Source of the DNA: Stratiolaelaps scimitus
Taxonomy: Eukaryota > Arthropoda > Arachnida > Mesostigmata > Laelapidae
Direction: 5' to 3'
NCBI GenBank assembly: GCA_019614645.1
Contig: JABWDB010000003.1
Coordinates: 21,351,001-21,415,000 of the forward strand
Length of the DNA stretch: 64,000 bases
Below the pieces are notes generated by a model, which was not told where the DNA came from, did no database searches, and saw only the letters and a list, made by a program, of their open reading frames with translations. Positions 38,521 to 50,600 of the stretch are shown piece after piece; within the stretch, counting starts at the first letter, position 1, and every line of letters begins with the position of its first letter. Made by a program: the position numbers and the translations under genes.

Positions 38521-38670
38521 TTGATTGTCGAAGTGTTTTTTTATATAAACCCTTTACCACGAGAAACTGGTGAGTAGGAACAACACACTATTGCGTGCGA
38601 CTGATCGCTTGCTTATGCTTCTCGATTGATTTCGTCTGGGAAACACTTAAAGTGACATTGAATTTTCCAG

Positions 38671-38800
38671 TAGAGTGACCAGTAAACCTGACGAAGAACG
38701 CAGCACTTATCGGACCTCGTCGGTAGGCGACTATCCCTCACGGACATCCACTGCTTTGGCCACTCGTAGACAGAGTTATGGAACACGACAGTCCTCTAGG
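38671..38800 (+). CDS. tn: thin-like gene, Ser/Arg-rich disordered exon B
   Basis: One base finishes a Ser codon (AG|T), then 43 codons: RVTSKPDEERSTYRTSSVGD, YPSRTSTALATRR, QSYGTRQSSR. The acceptor is gaattttccag at 38660-38670 and the donor AGG|gtgagc, ending in phase 0. There is no ATG in the exon, so start-codon-based gene finding would miss it. It is supported by two good splice sites, matching phases and composition like its neighbours. Confidence 0.82.
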
Positions 38801-40800
38801 GTGAGCATAATAAGAGTTTATCGTTACTGAAAGATCTAAATTGTGATTTTCATGGATTCGATACCTGCTATTCAAGCTGACTCCCACAGAGGTTACTTCG
38901 TGAAGAAACATAATTTTGAGATTTTACATTCACCAGAGACTTATGCATACTCAAATACAAGCTAGATCTCTTTGTTTGTCCGTCCGTAGGAACAGCTTGG
39001 CTGGGCGTACAGATCTAGATAACACTGCCCCAAAATATCGGTAGCTATTGTCAAGTTGATTTGAAGTTGCTGAATACAATGGCTCCGATATGAATTGCGT
39101 AGCAGGTGTACATAGGTTTCAATATGATTTTAATTTTGTGATTTTCTCCCACCCTCCGAGTAGGCCACCAGCGTTTTGTGAAACTAGACACGTAAAGGTA
39201 ACAAGAAGTGGCTTGACCTGAAATTTGAACGAAGATCACATTGGACAAGGCTACTTTCTCTAAATACGTCCAAAATGCGATACTTGCATTGCTATTATAT
39301 GTTGCAGCGTTGTCGTCGATACTCACTTCGTGGTTATCTTAGGTGTTCCTCTGCACCTATATAGCCCTCTCTTGAACGGATACTTATAATCTGAAAGGCA
39401 CACAAAAGACGTATTTCTGCCATCGGACTCAGCGGGCGGAAATCCACTTCGTAGATGTTACCGCTCTATTGGTTCTTTTGCTCGATCAAATGTTGTGTAG
39501 TTTCGATGAGATTGCGTGCGCGTTCCGGCAAACGGGGGACCTGTTGACAAATCCGCATTATATAATGTTAAGGTTTATGAGCCGTAGCTTCAAATAGTCT
39601 CTACCAGTGCCTCAGATCACTATTTACACTAATATTTAAATGCGAATGTAATAGACCCGAGCGAGATGACAATCCTGTTAACCCAGCGTTCTGTTCCTCC
39701 TGCCGTTGGCGGATGAACACAAAAGATCGATAGATTCTCAGAACAGCCCACTTTCAGGTGACTTGCACTAAAATTCGTTACACGTTGTCGAGCCGCCTAA
39801 AGATAGGGAATTATATATTCAGGATGTCCTTGAATTCTACCCTTCGATTATTTTATCTGATTATTCAACACGTTGCGATTATATCTAATCAGCTTAAATG
39901 CGATTAAATGCGATTAATGCGATCTTAAACGAAATCTTAATACTTAAGTAATCAATTCAAGTAATTAGTATAAATAATTTTTAAGTCATAAATTCAGGTA
40001 ATAAACTTTAAGGGGCGTCTGATGTGATTGATTTGATTATGACCTTCTGCAAGTCAGGCGATGACTACAGACCTTTCAGTATATGTATATATATACATAT
40101 ATTGGTGACATTGGAAAATTTTAGTTCCTAGCGCTTCATTGAGTATGTTTTTCTCTTCACAGTCATATTTAATTTTCTTTTAATCGTCTCGACATATTCT
40201 CAATCAAGTATGCGGGAGTTACAGTCTCCTTAGCCGCTAGCCTAGTTCGATGAAATCACACAATCTGAAAATAGATACTTTTTTATCGCTTTTATAGGGA
40301 CATTTAGACGGGAGGTTGGTTTACATTTAGGCATTTAGGTTCACGCGGCAAGAAAACCAGATATGTTCCGAGCCTCGTCAGTAGAACAGCCGACAACTGT
40401 CACATAGCAGCAGAGCCGAATGCTTGTCTGGGCTTAAATGAACATCTCTTTTCATGAAACATTTCAATGAACGACATCGTACAATTGGAGCTTGCTGAAG
40501 AGATACACTCTCAGCAGAGGATGGTTTTAGCAGGCAGAGGCGTTTTGTCATCCACGTCAACCCTGCACTGGATCGGCCCACTTTCATGGAGATTGGAATG
40601 TCTCCGGTGGTGACCGTGCGTTTGAAGAAAATTTCCTCCTCTAAAAAAAAAAAAAAAAAAAAGATAGCGTTTTCACCAGGTAGCCACGTTGAACGACTCT
40701 ACTTTACACCCAGTAGGGTAGCGGTCTTCGCGATGCTGATTCAGAAACTGCTCGGGTTTTTCTTCGATGACAATTCACCTATGTTTGCTGCCGATTTCAG
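38801..40800 (+). other. Intron, 2.0 kb
   Basis: AT-rich intron with a short (TA)n palindrome near 40080-40102 and a run of 20 A (40643-40662). No coding signal seen. Confidence 0.75.
40643..40662 (+). repeat. Run of 20 A
   Basis: Uninterrupted A20 about 140 bp before the exon at 40801. It could be the tail of a retroposed element, but no 5' partner is recognisable. Confidence 0.9.
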
Positions 40801-40987
40801 GTCCAAGAGAGCGAAAGCGACAGCGATTCAGAGGAGAGCGAAAGTCAACCACAGACAGGTTCGTTAGGTCGGCGTTTCGACGAGAGCTCAGCAGTGAGTG
40901 CATTGCTGAGCAGGAGCCAGGAGGCGAGGAAGAGCTTGTCAATGGCCGACAACACATCGAGGGACCAGCCGTCGCGGCATCGAAATC
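40801..40987 (+). CDS. tn: thin-like gene, acidic/Ser exon
   Basis: Phase 0 start after cgatttcag. It encodes VQESESDSDSEESESQPQTG, then SLGRRFDESSAVSALLSRSQ and EARKSLSMADNTSRDQPSRH. The alternating Glu/Ser stretch is an obvious casein-kinase-2-type acidic serine cluster. It ends in phase 1 (AAT C|gtaaga). The donor base joins CG at 42893 to make Pro, or GT at 43666 to make Arg in a possible alternative splice. Confidence 0.85.
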
Positions 40988-42892
40988 GTAAGAAAATCTT
41001 GAGCATCCCACGGCCCTCCAAACCCTGATGCAATAATACTAGCCGGGGTCACCCTCAACTTTACCAGCGGATGATCCTGGTGATCTTGGTTGTGCTGATT
41101 AGCACGTTAAAGATTTATAGCAGCCTGCTAAATGGTTACACTTGTGTTCATTTGCGCCACAAGTAGATTACGTTTAAATCCACATGGCTACACGAGCCAC
41201 TGTATAAACTCTTAGAGGTTACACAATTTGCTCTCTAGAAAGCAAACCTCGTACTCATTGCGTTGTCAGTTTTGCGCAACCGTATCCATTTACACGTACA
41301 TGCCTCTGTGGGAATTAGTCGTCTCAGCTGGGCTAATTAACCACTTAAAACCCTGACGTTCTATCAAAAATTAGACAGAAACAAATTGCGGTCTAGAGAC
41401 CACGGCGCGATTTAGATCCACATCCATATTTGTGCAGGACGCCTTGCCCCACTATTTCACAAATCTACAGAGATTTGCTTATCGTGGAACGACACTTACG
41501 CGACAACGCCAAACATTGCGATCTATCTAGTGACCCTCTCCCAGGGAATGTTTCTCTATTCTATTCCCCTGTATACGGAAGGGGAACGCGCCGCTAACGC
41601 GGTGTCTAAGTGTTACAGATGTGCCGCATCTGAAAGTGCGCAATGACTCTTCCCGAGTAACCCCGATGCAAGACTCGTCCTCGAGAGCTCGCTCGTACTA
41701 TCTATGCCCAGCAAAGCTTTTTTCCCCATTGCAGCGGTAACAGCAACAACGATCTTCCTCCCTTCCTTCTTTTCTCCGTTGAAAAGAAATTCGAAATGCA
41801 TTCTTCTGCTGCTTTTCCTCTTATTTCTGTTTCTCTCTCTCTCTCTCCCTCTCTCGCGGGTGTTACCACTACTGCTGCCGTTACAGTAGATGTTGAGTAC
41901 ATACTCGTGAAGTTGCACCCTCACGGTTATATGTATTCCTGCCACCCGGGCTGCTCGGGGAGAGCTCTTCCCTCCGGAGCTTCTCGTATGCGAGTGGGAA
42001 AGATGCGTTTCGCGCCGACAGCGGCCGGGAAAGGGCTCGGGGAAGTGTAGGCCACCAAGTTCGTGCTGTGTACGTCCACGGGGCGCATCAAAAACCAAAA
42101 CCGCCACGGCCCATTAAACTTTGTGAGACGTGAGCTCCTCTCGACGCGCTCGGCGTATCTGAGCAGCAAACTCAATGCACTCGGAAACCTGCGGGCATTT
42201 GTGGGTCGTCCGATATAAAATGGAGTCTCCGTTACGTGTGGTGATGTCGCCTTTACATAGCGTGAAGCAGCGGCAGCCCGCTATATAGTAGACTGTCGCG
42301 ATCTCTCCGTCTCTGAGAGGTGTAGCCTAGAGGAGACCTTAGGGGCTTCAAAACAAGACTACGTCGTCATGTCAAAAATCTCTCTGTCCTCCTCTTTGTT
42401 GTTGTTGTTATTGTTGATGTTGTTGTAGCAGCGGTAATATAGTGCGGGTCTATTGGCGCGAGCTTCGTATGAACACACCGGAGTAGGTTGCTCAGCACAT
42501 GCGACGACATGATACATTTTTGTCATAATATCAGAGTGCTTCGAGTGTAAGCTTCTATCCACCCTCCTAGGGAGTGGTTTTAGTGTCAATGTGCTGTTGT
42601 GCTGTGCGAGAGTGTTCGCTTGTCTGGCTGGCTGTCTGTTTGTACATTCAGGTGTTCGCCGAATGCCTTTGCACCCACATTGCTCGGTTTCTACTGCACT
42701 CGTTACAATATCTCGTTCCGTAGTTGGGCATTCTCTTCTCGCTATGCACTGGCTCACACAAACACATATATATATATATATGCGATTACATTGCACCTGC
42801 ATCCCTTGCTCGCTTGCTTGCCTCGGCTAAACGGCTTTTCTCTCTCTCTATCTCGTTGGCGAATTTTTTCTCCTACTTTCTCGCATGCCTAG
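40988..42892 (+). other. Intron, 1.9 kb
   Basis: Contains pyrimidine-rich (CT)n sequence near 41835-41860, a (TA)n run near 42765 and a strong polypyrimidine tract just before the acceptor at 42892. Short open frames on both strands are unsupported. Confidence 0.7.
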
Positions 42893-43152
42893 CGTATTTG
42901 TACGGCTCCAGCGATCGGCCTTCGTACGCCCGTGACACGGGCTCGGGCACAACAACAACAACAACTAGTTCCTCACGCAACTGGCAATCGGGCGATGGTG
43001 TTTCAGCCTCTGATGATTACTCGAGGAGACGTTCCACAACGGAGATATCAGACGATCTGAGCAGCCGCCGAAGATCCCTAGCAAGGTCAAAGAGTTCGGC
43101 ATACGTTCAGGACGAAGATGAAGACTTGGCTCGACCGTATGGCTCTCGATCG
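42893..43152 (+). CDS. tn: thin-like gene, SKSSA repeat exon 1
   Basis: Two bases complete Pro, then 86 codons. It starts YLYGSSDRPSYARDTGSG, continues with a six-Thr run, and carries SLARSKSSAYVQDEDEDLAR near its end, finishing PYGSRS. The acceptor CCTAG at 42888-42892 is preceded by a long pyrimidine tract and gives the right phase; the nearby CAG at 42909-42911 does not. The RSKSSA-hydrophobic-acidic block recurs in the exon at 44487. Donor TCG|gtgagt, phase 0. Confidence 0.88.
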
Positions 43153-44486
43153 GTGAGTGCCGGCTGACGCGGCTGCTTCTACGCTCCGATTGAACGGAGC
43201 TCCCGTGTGAGCTCCTCTCTCAACTCCTGTGGTGCTCACGCGTACCTCACGTCAGTGCCACGTGCATGGCGTTGCCATTGGCTATGAAGCATGAAGACGC
43301 AAAATGTGGCATAACCGACCTGCACGCGTTGTGCCCTTGAATCTGTGAATTCTCCCTGCAACTACTTCTGCCTGAACCTGCTTCAACTCTGCTGCACGCG
43401 ACCATCCCCGACTTTGCACAACGCAACGAGCGGTCGTCAGGTCGTCCTGGCTCCCGTAGGAAGCTTGCGTACCTTCAGTACCTATCGCCTGCTTGTCTCG
43501 AACGAAGATATCAGCCGTTGACTGACTCGATTATCAACCTATTCTACTGTTTCCTCTCTCCATATAATTGTCTGCATCTGTCTGGCTCTCTCTCTCTGTC
43601 TCTCTCTTTTCTCCCGTTCTTATCGAATGCACTCGATGGCGTGGGTGGTCTACTATCCACCCACCAGGTGTATTCAGTGGCTATGATGATGATGGTCATA
43701 ACAGTGATGTGAATGAATCACAATTCGATACGAAATCCGAAACCTCCTGATGTCTGAGGCCTGAATGGAGCCCGCATGCTATCAACCCGCAATTGCCGTA
43801 GTGGACTCGTTCACCCGCCCGAGCACACAGAAAAACGCACACCGTGATACGTGCACTGAATCACTTGTTCAGTGCTCTGTCTCAGGTGACGGCGGGGGAG
43901 GGTGTGTCGTCTAATCGTAGTCTCTGCCCTTCTCTCTCTCTCTCTCTACCCATCTATCTATCTCTATCTTTCTCTCGTCTGTTCTTCCGCCTCTGTCATC
44001 TTCTCGACTTCATCTGCTATTGTGTCTCCTTCGTCTGTGCACTCCTCCTTGCATCCGGTGCCAAACTCCCTGAACGCTCCCACTCTCAACCGAACCGTAC
44101 CGTCGTCGTCTGCCGAACGTCGCAAAAAACCACGTCATACGCCCGGTGCGGTGCGGTATTGGTCGCGCGGACGCACCTCGACGCGTCAAGATGCGCCGAG
44201 ATGCACCAAGCGCCATCACCGATACCACTACTTCCCATTCCAAACCGTATGCGAGCCATGTCACATCCACCACCTCTATACCTTCTACTCCAACCGCAAG
44301 TAGTAGTTCAGCTGCAACTTCTCCTCGTAGTCGAATGTATGTTGGGCGACCGAGCGCTGGCGCCGCCCCATCGCGGCCACTACGCTCAAGCACAAAGTCA
44401 TCAACTAGATCCTCAACCAAGCGATCTTCTTCTTCTCGTTGTTTGGCCTCGCCTCCCGGGCCCTCCTCAACCGCTTCCAAATACAG
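43153..44486 (+). other. Intron, 1.3 kb, with a possible alternative last exon
   Basis: Pyrimidine-rich intron with (CT)n runs near 43590-43612 and 43935-43980. It contains a candidate terminal exon at 43666-43750. From about 44160 to 44486 several frames are open and Ser/Pro-rich. None has convincing splice sites with the right phase, so I leave this stretch as intron. Confidence 0.6.
43666..43750 (+). CDS. tn: Candidate alternative last exon with in-frame stop
   Basis: After a pyrimidine-rich acceptor (cacccaccag) comes a short frame encoding VFSGYDDDGHNSDVNESQFD and TKSETS, then TGA. Two leading bases (GT) need a phase-1 donor, which the exon ending at 40987 supplies (C|GT, Arg). It would replace the exon at 42893 and end the protein before the NHL repeats. 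The composition is coding-like (Asp/Asn/Ser). No AATAAA was seen close downstream, so it remains a candidate. Confidence 0.35.
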
Positions 44487-44704
44487 TATACACGGCCGAC
44501 AATCACCGGCCGCTCCGCCGTCGGCGTCGGCGGCTCCTCGTACGGTATCAGCCGCTCGAAGAGCTCCGCTGACATCGGACTCACGGGAGGGAACGATAGC
44601 GATGAGGACGACCGACCATCAGCGTCAACCTATCGACGCCGAAGCATACGCAACCTCACCGATGAGCCCCAGAGCGGTCCCACATCAAGTGTCCTTCGTT
44701 CGAG
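44487..44704 (+). CDS. tn: thin-like gene, SKSSA repeat exon 2
   Basis: Phase 0 start after ccaaatacag. It encodes YTRPTITGRSAVGVGGSSYG, then ISRSKSSADIGLTGGNDSDE and RRRSIRNLTDEPQSGPTSSV. It repeats the SRSKSSA-hydrophobic-acidic motif of the exon at 42893. Two other frames are open across part of this exon because the sequence is GC- and Ser-rich. This frame is preferred because it joins its neighbours in phase and repeats the motif. It ends in phase 2 (AG|gtacgc). Confidence 0.82.
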
Positions 44705-45206
44705 GTACGCAGAACCCATTCACGCAACAGCGCACAATCTAGTGCCGTCAGAAAACAAACTGTGTTCTAGACATCCGTTTCCACTCTGCTGCAGTGCGGT
44801 AGTGCGAAACAGTTGGCGCGCATTGCGCACGCTAGCAGAGGAGGCGAGTGGCTTAAATGTGCCTCTAGTGCTATCGGACCGCGGCAACTTTAGGTACCCT
44901 ACACGAACGTTCATTCTGGCATTGTGCAGAGATAGGAGCGCGTACAGTTTGTCTGTTCCAATCGGACAACGGCAGGCTCGCTCGGCGGAAAAGCTTGTTT
45001 CAGTCATCCCCTTTGTATTCAACATACTGAGTCGAAGAGCGACACTTGATATGATTCGACAGAAAAGCCTGTCCCAGAGAAGAGAGTATCCAAGAGGAGA
45101 AAATTATGGTGTCTGGAGTCACAAACACGAGAGATAGTTGTGATGTGTCTAATGTCGTTTTGGACGCACGATGTGATTTCTTCCATTGTCCTTGTCGCCC
45201 CACTAG
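44705..45206 (+). other. Intron, 502 bp
   Basis: Bounded by gtacgc and ccccactag. The reading frame of the previous exon stays open for about 430 bases into it, but the join to the exon at 45207 is in phase and the retained sequence changes composition. Confidence 0.75.
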
Positions 45207-45367
45207 GAGCACGCACGCATTCAAATCGTCCTTCGATCAGGACGACCAGGAAGAGCCCGCCGACCGATCCTCATCTTGGGCCACGTACCTACGCAGCAAG
45301 TATCGAACGGGAGGTACGGGCTCGTCATTCACCAGCTCTCAGCCCGACTCGGCCTCCCGATATACAG
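45207..45367 (+). CDS. tn: thin-like gene, WATYLRSKY exon
   Basis: One base completes Arg, then STHAFKSSFDQDDQEEPADR, SSSWATYLRSKYRTGGTG and SSFTSSQPDSASRYT. The SWAxYLxxKY motif, an amphipathic patch in a disordered context, resembles one I recall in fly thin. The acceptor is gccccactag at 45206. It ends in phase 1 (ACA G|gtattg). All three downstream partners (46496, 47630, 51402) start with G and complete Gly, so this donor is a natural hub for alternative splicing. Confidence 0.85.
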
Positions 45368-46495
45368 GTATTGTATATGAACTAATCGCAAGTATACAAC
45401 AGTAGTTGACAACACAATCGGTCGTGGCAAGCGATACATCGCCAGCAGAGCAGATGGCTGCTGACGTCGCGACGAATGCGACCTCGTCGAGGAGAAGCAC
45501 ACAGACAGGCACTCCAATACGCTAAGAATTATATTTTTAACACCAACGCAACTAACTTATACATAGTCATAGAAAGTGTTGGATAGTAGCCTAAAACAAA
45601 GCAACCGATAATAACACTGTGTCTGGATATTTGTGCCAGTAGAAGACCAGTGAGAAAAGCTTTTTAGATATTGTTGTTATCGTTGCTGTTATTATTATTA
45701 TTATTCTTAAGAGATAGAGATGAGAAAATATCACCCGCCTGCACGATACCGCTGCTGCTGCTGCTGCGTTCGCCGCCACCGCCCTCAGCTTCCACTAATC
45801 TTAGTAGACAAGTAGCACCAATTATCTCGACAGGCCGATCGATCGAGCCGAAGTGTAATAGCATACTACTGGTTAGCAAAGTACATAGGCGCTGTTTGCC
45901 TCGTGGGCGTCTAAATCTCGGCTGTATACCATGTCTGTGTTGTCTGTCTGTCCGTCCGTCCGTGTGTCTGCCTGCACATGCCCGCCAGCGAGCCAGCGTG
46001 CCTGCTCGTCGTCTGGTTAGCTGTTGAGACGGCTGTTGTACGTAGTGGTTAAGCTAATGGGAGCGGGGGGGGGGTATGGACATCCCGATGTCGTGAGGGC
46101 CACGAAGGGAGGCTCGAAGAAGGAAGAGATGGGGCGTCAGTTAACAGTCCCATGTTAGGCAATAGTTGTCGCCCGCTCGCGGCTCCGGCACAGCCAAACC
46201 GCCGCTGTTTCTGCCAGCCACCATCTGCTGCTGCCGCTGCCGCTGCTGCCGCCGCCGCCGAGCGGTTGTGCAGCGACAAAGGTGGTGGGGAGGGTAGGGG
46301 AGGGACGACACTCGAGATGTTGTGGCGGCAGAGCGGAGCAGAAAGGAACCATTTCTCGCCAGGATAATAGATGAACTAAGCGGCAGCGCGGAGTGGGCGA
46401 TCCCGCTCAACTGAACAAGCGGACACCAACGGGAAAGCCCAGTTAGCGGGCCCAGCCCAGGAGACGAGGGTTGAATTACTGCTGTGGTAGTACAG

Positions 46496-46614
46496 GGAGA
46501 AGAGCGATACAAGGCACAACTGGGGCGGCGGCGGCGGCTGCTGCTGCTAATGCGTACGACTTCGATGGTGGAACCTCGAACAGGAGAAGTAGCGGCATTT
46601 CGTCTAGAGGTGCC
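46496..46614 (+). CDS. tn: Candidate cassette exon with polyalanine tract
   Basis: After gtggtagtacag, two bases plus 39 codons: RRAIQGTTG, a run of eight Ala, NAYDFDGGTSNRRSSGISSR and GA, then gtaagt. The start phase (1) fits the donor at 45367. It ends in phase 0, so it cannot join directly to the exon at 51402; it needs a phase-0 partner such as the acceptor at 56497/56498 region or an unseen exon. The polyalanine comes from (GCG)n(GCT)n DNA. The SNRRSSGISSR tail resembles the Ser/Arg repeats of the neighbouring exons. Confidence 0.5.
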
Positions 46615-47629
46615 GTAAGTTCGTCACTCCTGTACCTAGGACTTATCTACGCGACATTTCTCGGAGTAATCCCATGAGGATAAGAACCTGGAGGAGGAGT
46701 GGTAGACAATCGCAAACGAAAGTCTATCCCCCCACCCAGACACAAGTGGTCCGTATATGCGCGAGCGTGTGTATGCCTCTATGCCTTATCCATGTATGTG
46801 CTAAATATATACCGTCACTCAACAACTCCTAAATAGAAAGTTGGCTGAAAGGACGTCTCTGCTAACTTCGAAGCTGAAACAAAGTAACAGTTGGTACTTG
46901 AATCGATTTGTCTATTCTGTTGGTACCAGGTACATCCATATGTTTCGATAAGTAAGAAGTTTGACATCTATATTAACCAATGGCTTTTCTGGTACTGAGT
47001 TAAACTGAGTTGTACGATGTTCACCAAATTATAAAAATTTAAGCATTGATAAAACATGCTGCAAACGTGTTCGTTACCAAACGTTGAAAAGCAAATATTA
47101 TTTAAAGAATACTTTCATATTCACAAGGTGACGGATAGACCTGTTCGTCGATAACACACCACCCTGTATAGACGGGACACATTTCGAGTCAGCAGATATT
47201 TCTTGTTGGATGATCAATACGAAGCGATAACTGCTTAGGAACGATAGTTATCTAATAGTACACGTAAACTCGACTATTGTCTGTCTCCGGCACACACTCA
47301 GTACGTTGCGCAGAGATTGGTCAATTTCGCGAGCCTGCATGGTGGTTAGCAGCTCAGCTCATAGATGTCATAGTAATTAGTGGGTAAATCAAGTATTGTC
47401 AATTATTTTTCTCTACGTTAGTTTATTGTCGCCGACGCTCACAGCAGTGCAGCCTAAATCGCTGGCCCTTGAGCGGCACGTTCTTCGAGTGCCAATACTC
47501 AACACAAACCCAACTCCAACATTCCCTCCGCCCCGAAATATAGCTTGCTTTTACATGCTCACAAATTGAATGCTGCGCAGTCACTAAAAGCCAAACTAAT
47601 GCAAGCCAATCTTTTCCACTCTAATGCAG

Positions 47630-47667
47630 GTGCACACAGCGGCACATTGACAAATGTGATTAATCAG
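47630..47667 (+). CDS. tn: Candidate microexon, 38 bp
   Basis: A good acceptor (cttttccactctaatgcag) is followed by GT, then AHSGTLTNVINQ, then CAG|gtaacc. The start phase fits the donor at 45367 (G|GT, Gly) and the end is phase 0. Like the cassette at 46496 it cannot feed the exon at 51402 in frame, so it either leads to a different terminal exon or is spurious. Confidence 0.4.
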
Positions 47668-50600
47668 GTAACCATAATTGTACTGTAGAAAATTGCTAAA
47701 TAATAATGATATAATGATGATAATCGCTATGTAGATTATGCATTCGTATGCGTGTGATGATGTATAGGTATATGTAGCTGTCTATTTTATGTCTCATGGC
47801 GTCGTATTAAAGTTGACAATTTTGCTGAAAAAATAGTCAAACTAAATGGAAGCTATAATAGGTGTGTTCTAGGTACAAGGACCCACCCTTCTTGGTGAAG
47901 CCTACCGAAGACACGTGTAGCCTGCCGTCTCAATGATATAGCATTGATTGCTTGATGGACAGCTTCAGAGCCAGTGTCTCATTAACAAAACTGACGGAAT
48001 CAGCTTCATGTTGTCCGCTCTCTCATTACGGGATTCACTAATATTTGTACTACGCATGTATATATGTTTTGCTTCGACGCGTAGTGTTTTCGCGTCTGAC
48101 CCGGAGATCGCTTCGAGGGCTGTTGTGTGTTGCGTTGCACCACGTTAGCGCATGCGGCACAGTGTTGGCGCGGTATTCATTGGCATTCAATTCATCCTTG
48201 CTATAATGCGTAGTCGTTCAGTCGTAGACGATAATAAACAAGCCGATACAGACAGCAGGGGTGGCGCTGACCTTTGCCGAAAATGAACGCAGTGACCCCT
48301 GAAGTGATAATTCACTCGCCGTTATTCTATCAGAGTAAAGAGCTTTGACTAATCGAATAAGCTGTTAGCTCGCCAGACAGAATTTGCCGAACATCCGGCA
48401 CTGTAGGGGACGTTGAGAAACACTTGTTTGCCTCGACAAGGAGAATGTTCCCATGAACGACGAAACAACGGAACGTTTTCCCCGGAGAGTTTCGCCCAAA
48501 ATGGCAAAGGCTCTATGAGCAGTCAATCTATTCTTGCTTTTTTGCGGAATCCTACAGTGCTACAACGGCGGGTCGCGCCCAGACAGAAACTATGCCCTGG
48601 ACTCCCTGGAGACTTGGGCAGTTGCATTTTTAAGCCAGCCACAAACAACATTGATGTTATATATGATCCATGGAGAGGCTTGACCCACCCGGCAGAATTA
48701 GTAGAATTGCTCTGTGTCGGAAGCAATAATTTTATTGCTGATCTAGCGGCGAGGTACACGCAACGGTGGGAGCTAATATAGCTATTATTCGCCGCGATGT
48801 AAATAATTTTCGTATGTTAAATGGGTACATGTGCATATTGTATACACGCAGTACCTTCGAAATTTGCGGGAAAACATGTGGAGGTGCCGGAAGGACTGGT
48901 TGATGTCATCGAAAACAACGGTTGTGTAGTGCGGTCAAACTCCATCCTGGAATGAAGATGGGTATCCTTCGTCCCTGGGCTATTGGCCGCTCTCGGCGAT
49001 GCCCAGGAACGCAATCCTTCTCCTCAACCTAGGTTATAAGCGCGCTGAGAGTTAGCAACTAATTCATTTTTGTTTGTAAAAGCCACTATCATAATAGATA
49101 AACTTGATATTTTCTACAGCCAATTTTCATCGTTGTGAAAAGTAATTCCTCGCAAGGTATTGGAATCGATATTGCCGCAAAGATTTCCAGTGACGATGGG
49201 AGTTCTCGGCTGATCCTTTAGTGCGGGCGTTGGTCGAACACTCTCAGATAGGTGGACATAAGAAAATCCAGCTGGCTTTAAGGTAAATGCCAGGCGATCC
49301 TAGTTACAGGTGAAAACATCGCAAATTTGATCAAAACATATCACAACCTAAGGGGATTAGGGATAGAACGACAACTGTTTTGACTAAGAGGCGGGAGAGA
49401 ACTAAGCAGTGAAGGCTTTTCAATCGGAATCGGAACAAACATCCGATCAGTACGATCTATGCTAGGACAGCCTTTATTACTCTGTTGCGTCAGAAAGATA
49501 TAATTAGTGAAAGCGCTCATTATCAAAATTAATATTTGACAGGAGAAAAGCATTAATGAACACTAATAATTCTCTCTAAAGGGTGCCCTCGAACAATGAG
49601 AACGCGGTGCATCCGATGCCTGGAATCTCTGTGGTACTTCTTTTGTAACTGGAACATCAAATTTTGATTATTTCATTTACGCCTCACCCTACTGTGAGCC
49701 AAATTTTGGGATGCGTACTTCATAATTTATGATTGCTATTTGATGCTGAAATGAAAGCTTATCTATTTCTCAAGATGATTTCGTCCTGAAATGTTGTCAG
49801 CAGGCACGATGCCGCCAGTGAGTAGAATAACCCAAGTCGCCGCGTAACATGTCTAAGACAGCATTGGCACACTATGTGACGGGCAAAGTAGGTCTTATAA
49901 TTGGCAAAGTATGAAGTTTCTTATAGGGTACGTATAATATCATGTTGTATATCACCTTATAGACAAGTAAGCAAGTCCAGCTCCCTCCAAGTTGCCCGTC
50001 TCATATGTACGTTCACCGATTTATTCAACTACAAGTCTAGTTTCTTCTCAACAGTAAATCTTAGAGAGTCAGTTAGCCTTCCCGAGAATAGCTTAGTTAG
50101 ATGATCTCTTGTTAAAAGGAGTCCTATCTAATTTTCAACCGCTCTGCTCAGCACCTTGTCGTCCAACGGGAGTGGGTGCCGTGTTTGCCTTGTCGCGTGT
50201 AACTCGCCTTGCAAAGCGAAATCGATCACAATAATGTTGTATCCTGAGCATAATGAATGCAAAGTGCCGATGTAAAATATTTGCAATGGCCTAGCACACT
50301 CCGTAAACCGAATCGACCGGCTGGTTTGTTTGATTATGAACATTCCCACATTGGTTATGTTCTATTGAGCGTTAATGGACCAATACCAACGTAGCTCAAG
50401 GGGCTGTGGTACTGTTCAGCTGAGCGAATCTCTAGTGATCTGTCGACGAGCTCTTTCTTGCATGAAACGCCACCATGAAGGCCGTGTCAGTACGTGCTCT
50501 GAATGGCATCGTCACAGCTTTAGCGACTGCCGTCGTTGTGTCTGCCCGGGGGAGAGGGATGCAGAAGCTGTCAAGTTGCAAAACAAATTCGCACACACAG

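Larger units (their letters stand above)
34315..38670 (+). other. 4.4-kb intron with a GC-rich island
   Basis: Holds a (TA)n run near 34765, a GC-rich island (about 35480-37960) and a minus-strand tRNA-like sequence (about 38465-38520). Long frames on both strands in the island (for example 224 codons on the minus strand, 36123-36797) are Arg/Cys/Pro-rich and have no recognisable motif. Confidence 0.65.

Noticed and set aside
42909..42911. CAG as acceptor for the SKSSA repeat exon 1
   Set aside because: It would leave a one-base start needing a phase-2 donor, but the upstream exon ends in phase 1; CCTAG at 42888-42892 fits and has a better pyrimidine tract.
43844..44572. 242-codon plus-strand frame with a Leu/Ser-rich start
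   Set aside because: It begins in a (CT)n tract, runs into the exon at 44487 in the wrong frame and ends in an Arg run there, so it is a shadow of pyrimidine-rich DNA and the real exon.
44146..44742. 198-codon Ser/Thr/Pro-rich plus-strand frame overlapping the exon at 44487
   Set aside because: It does not match the phase of either neighbouring exon and has no matching splice sites; the frame encoding SRSKSSADIG fits both sides and repeats a motif found in the exon at 42893.
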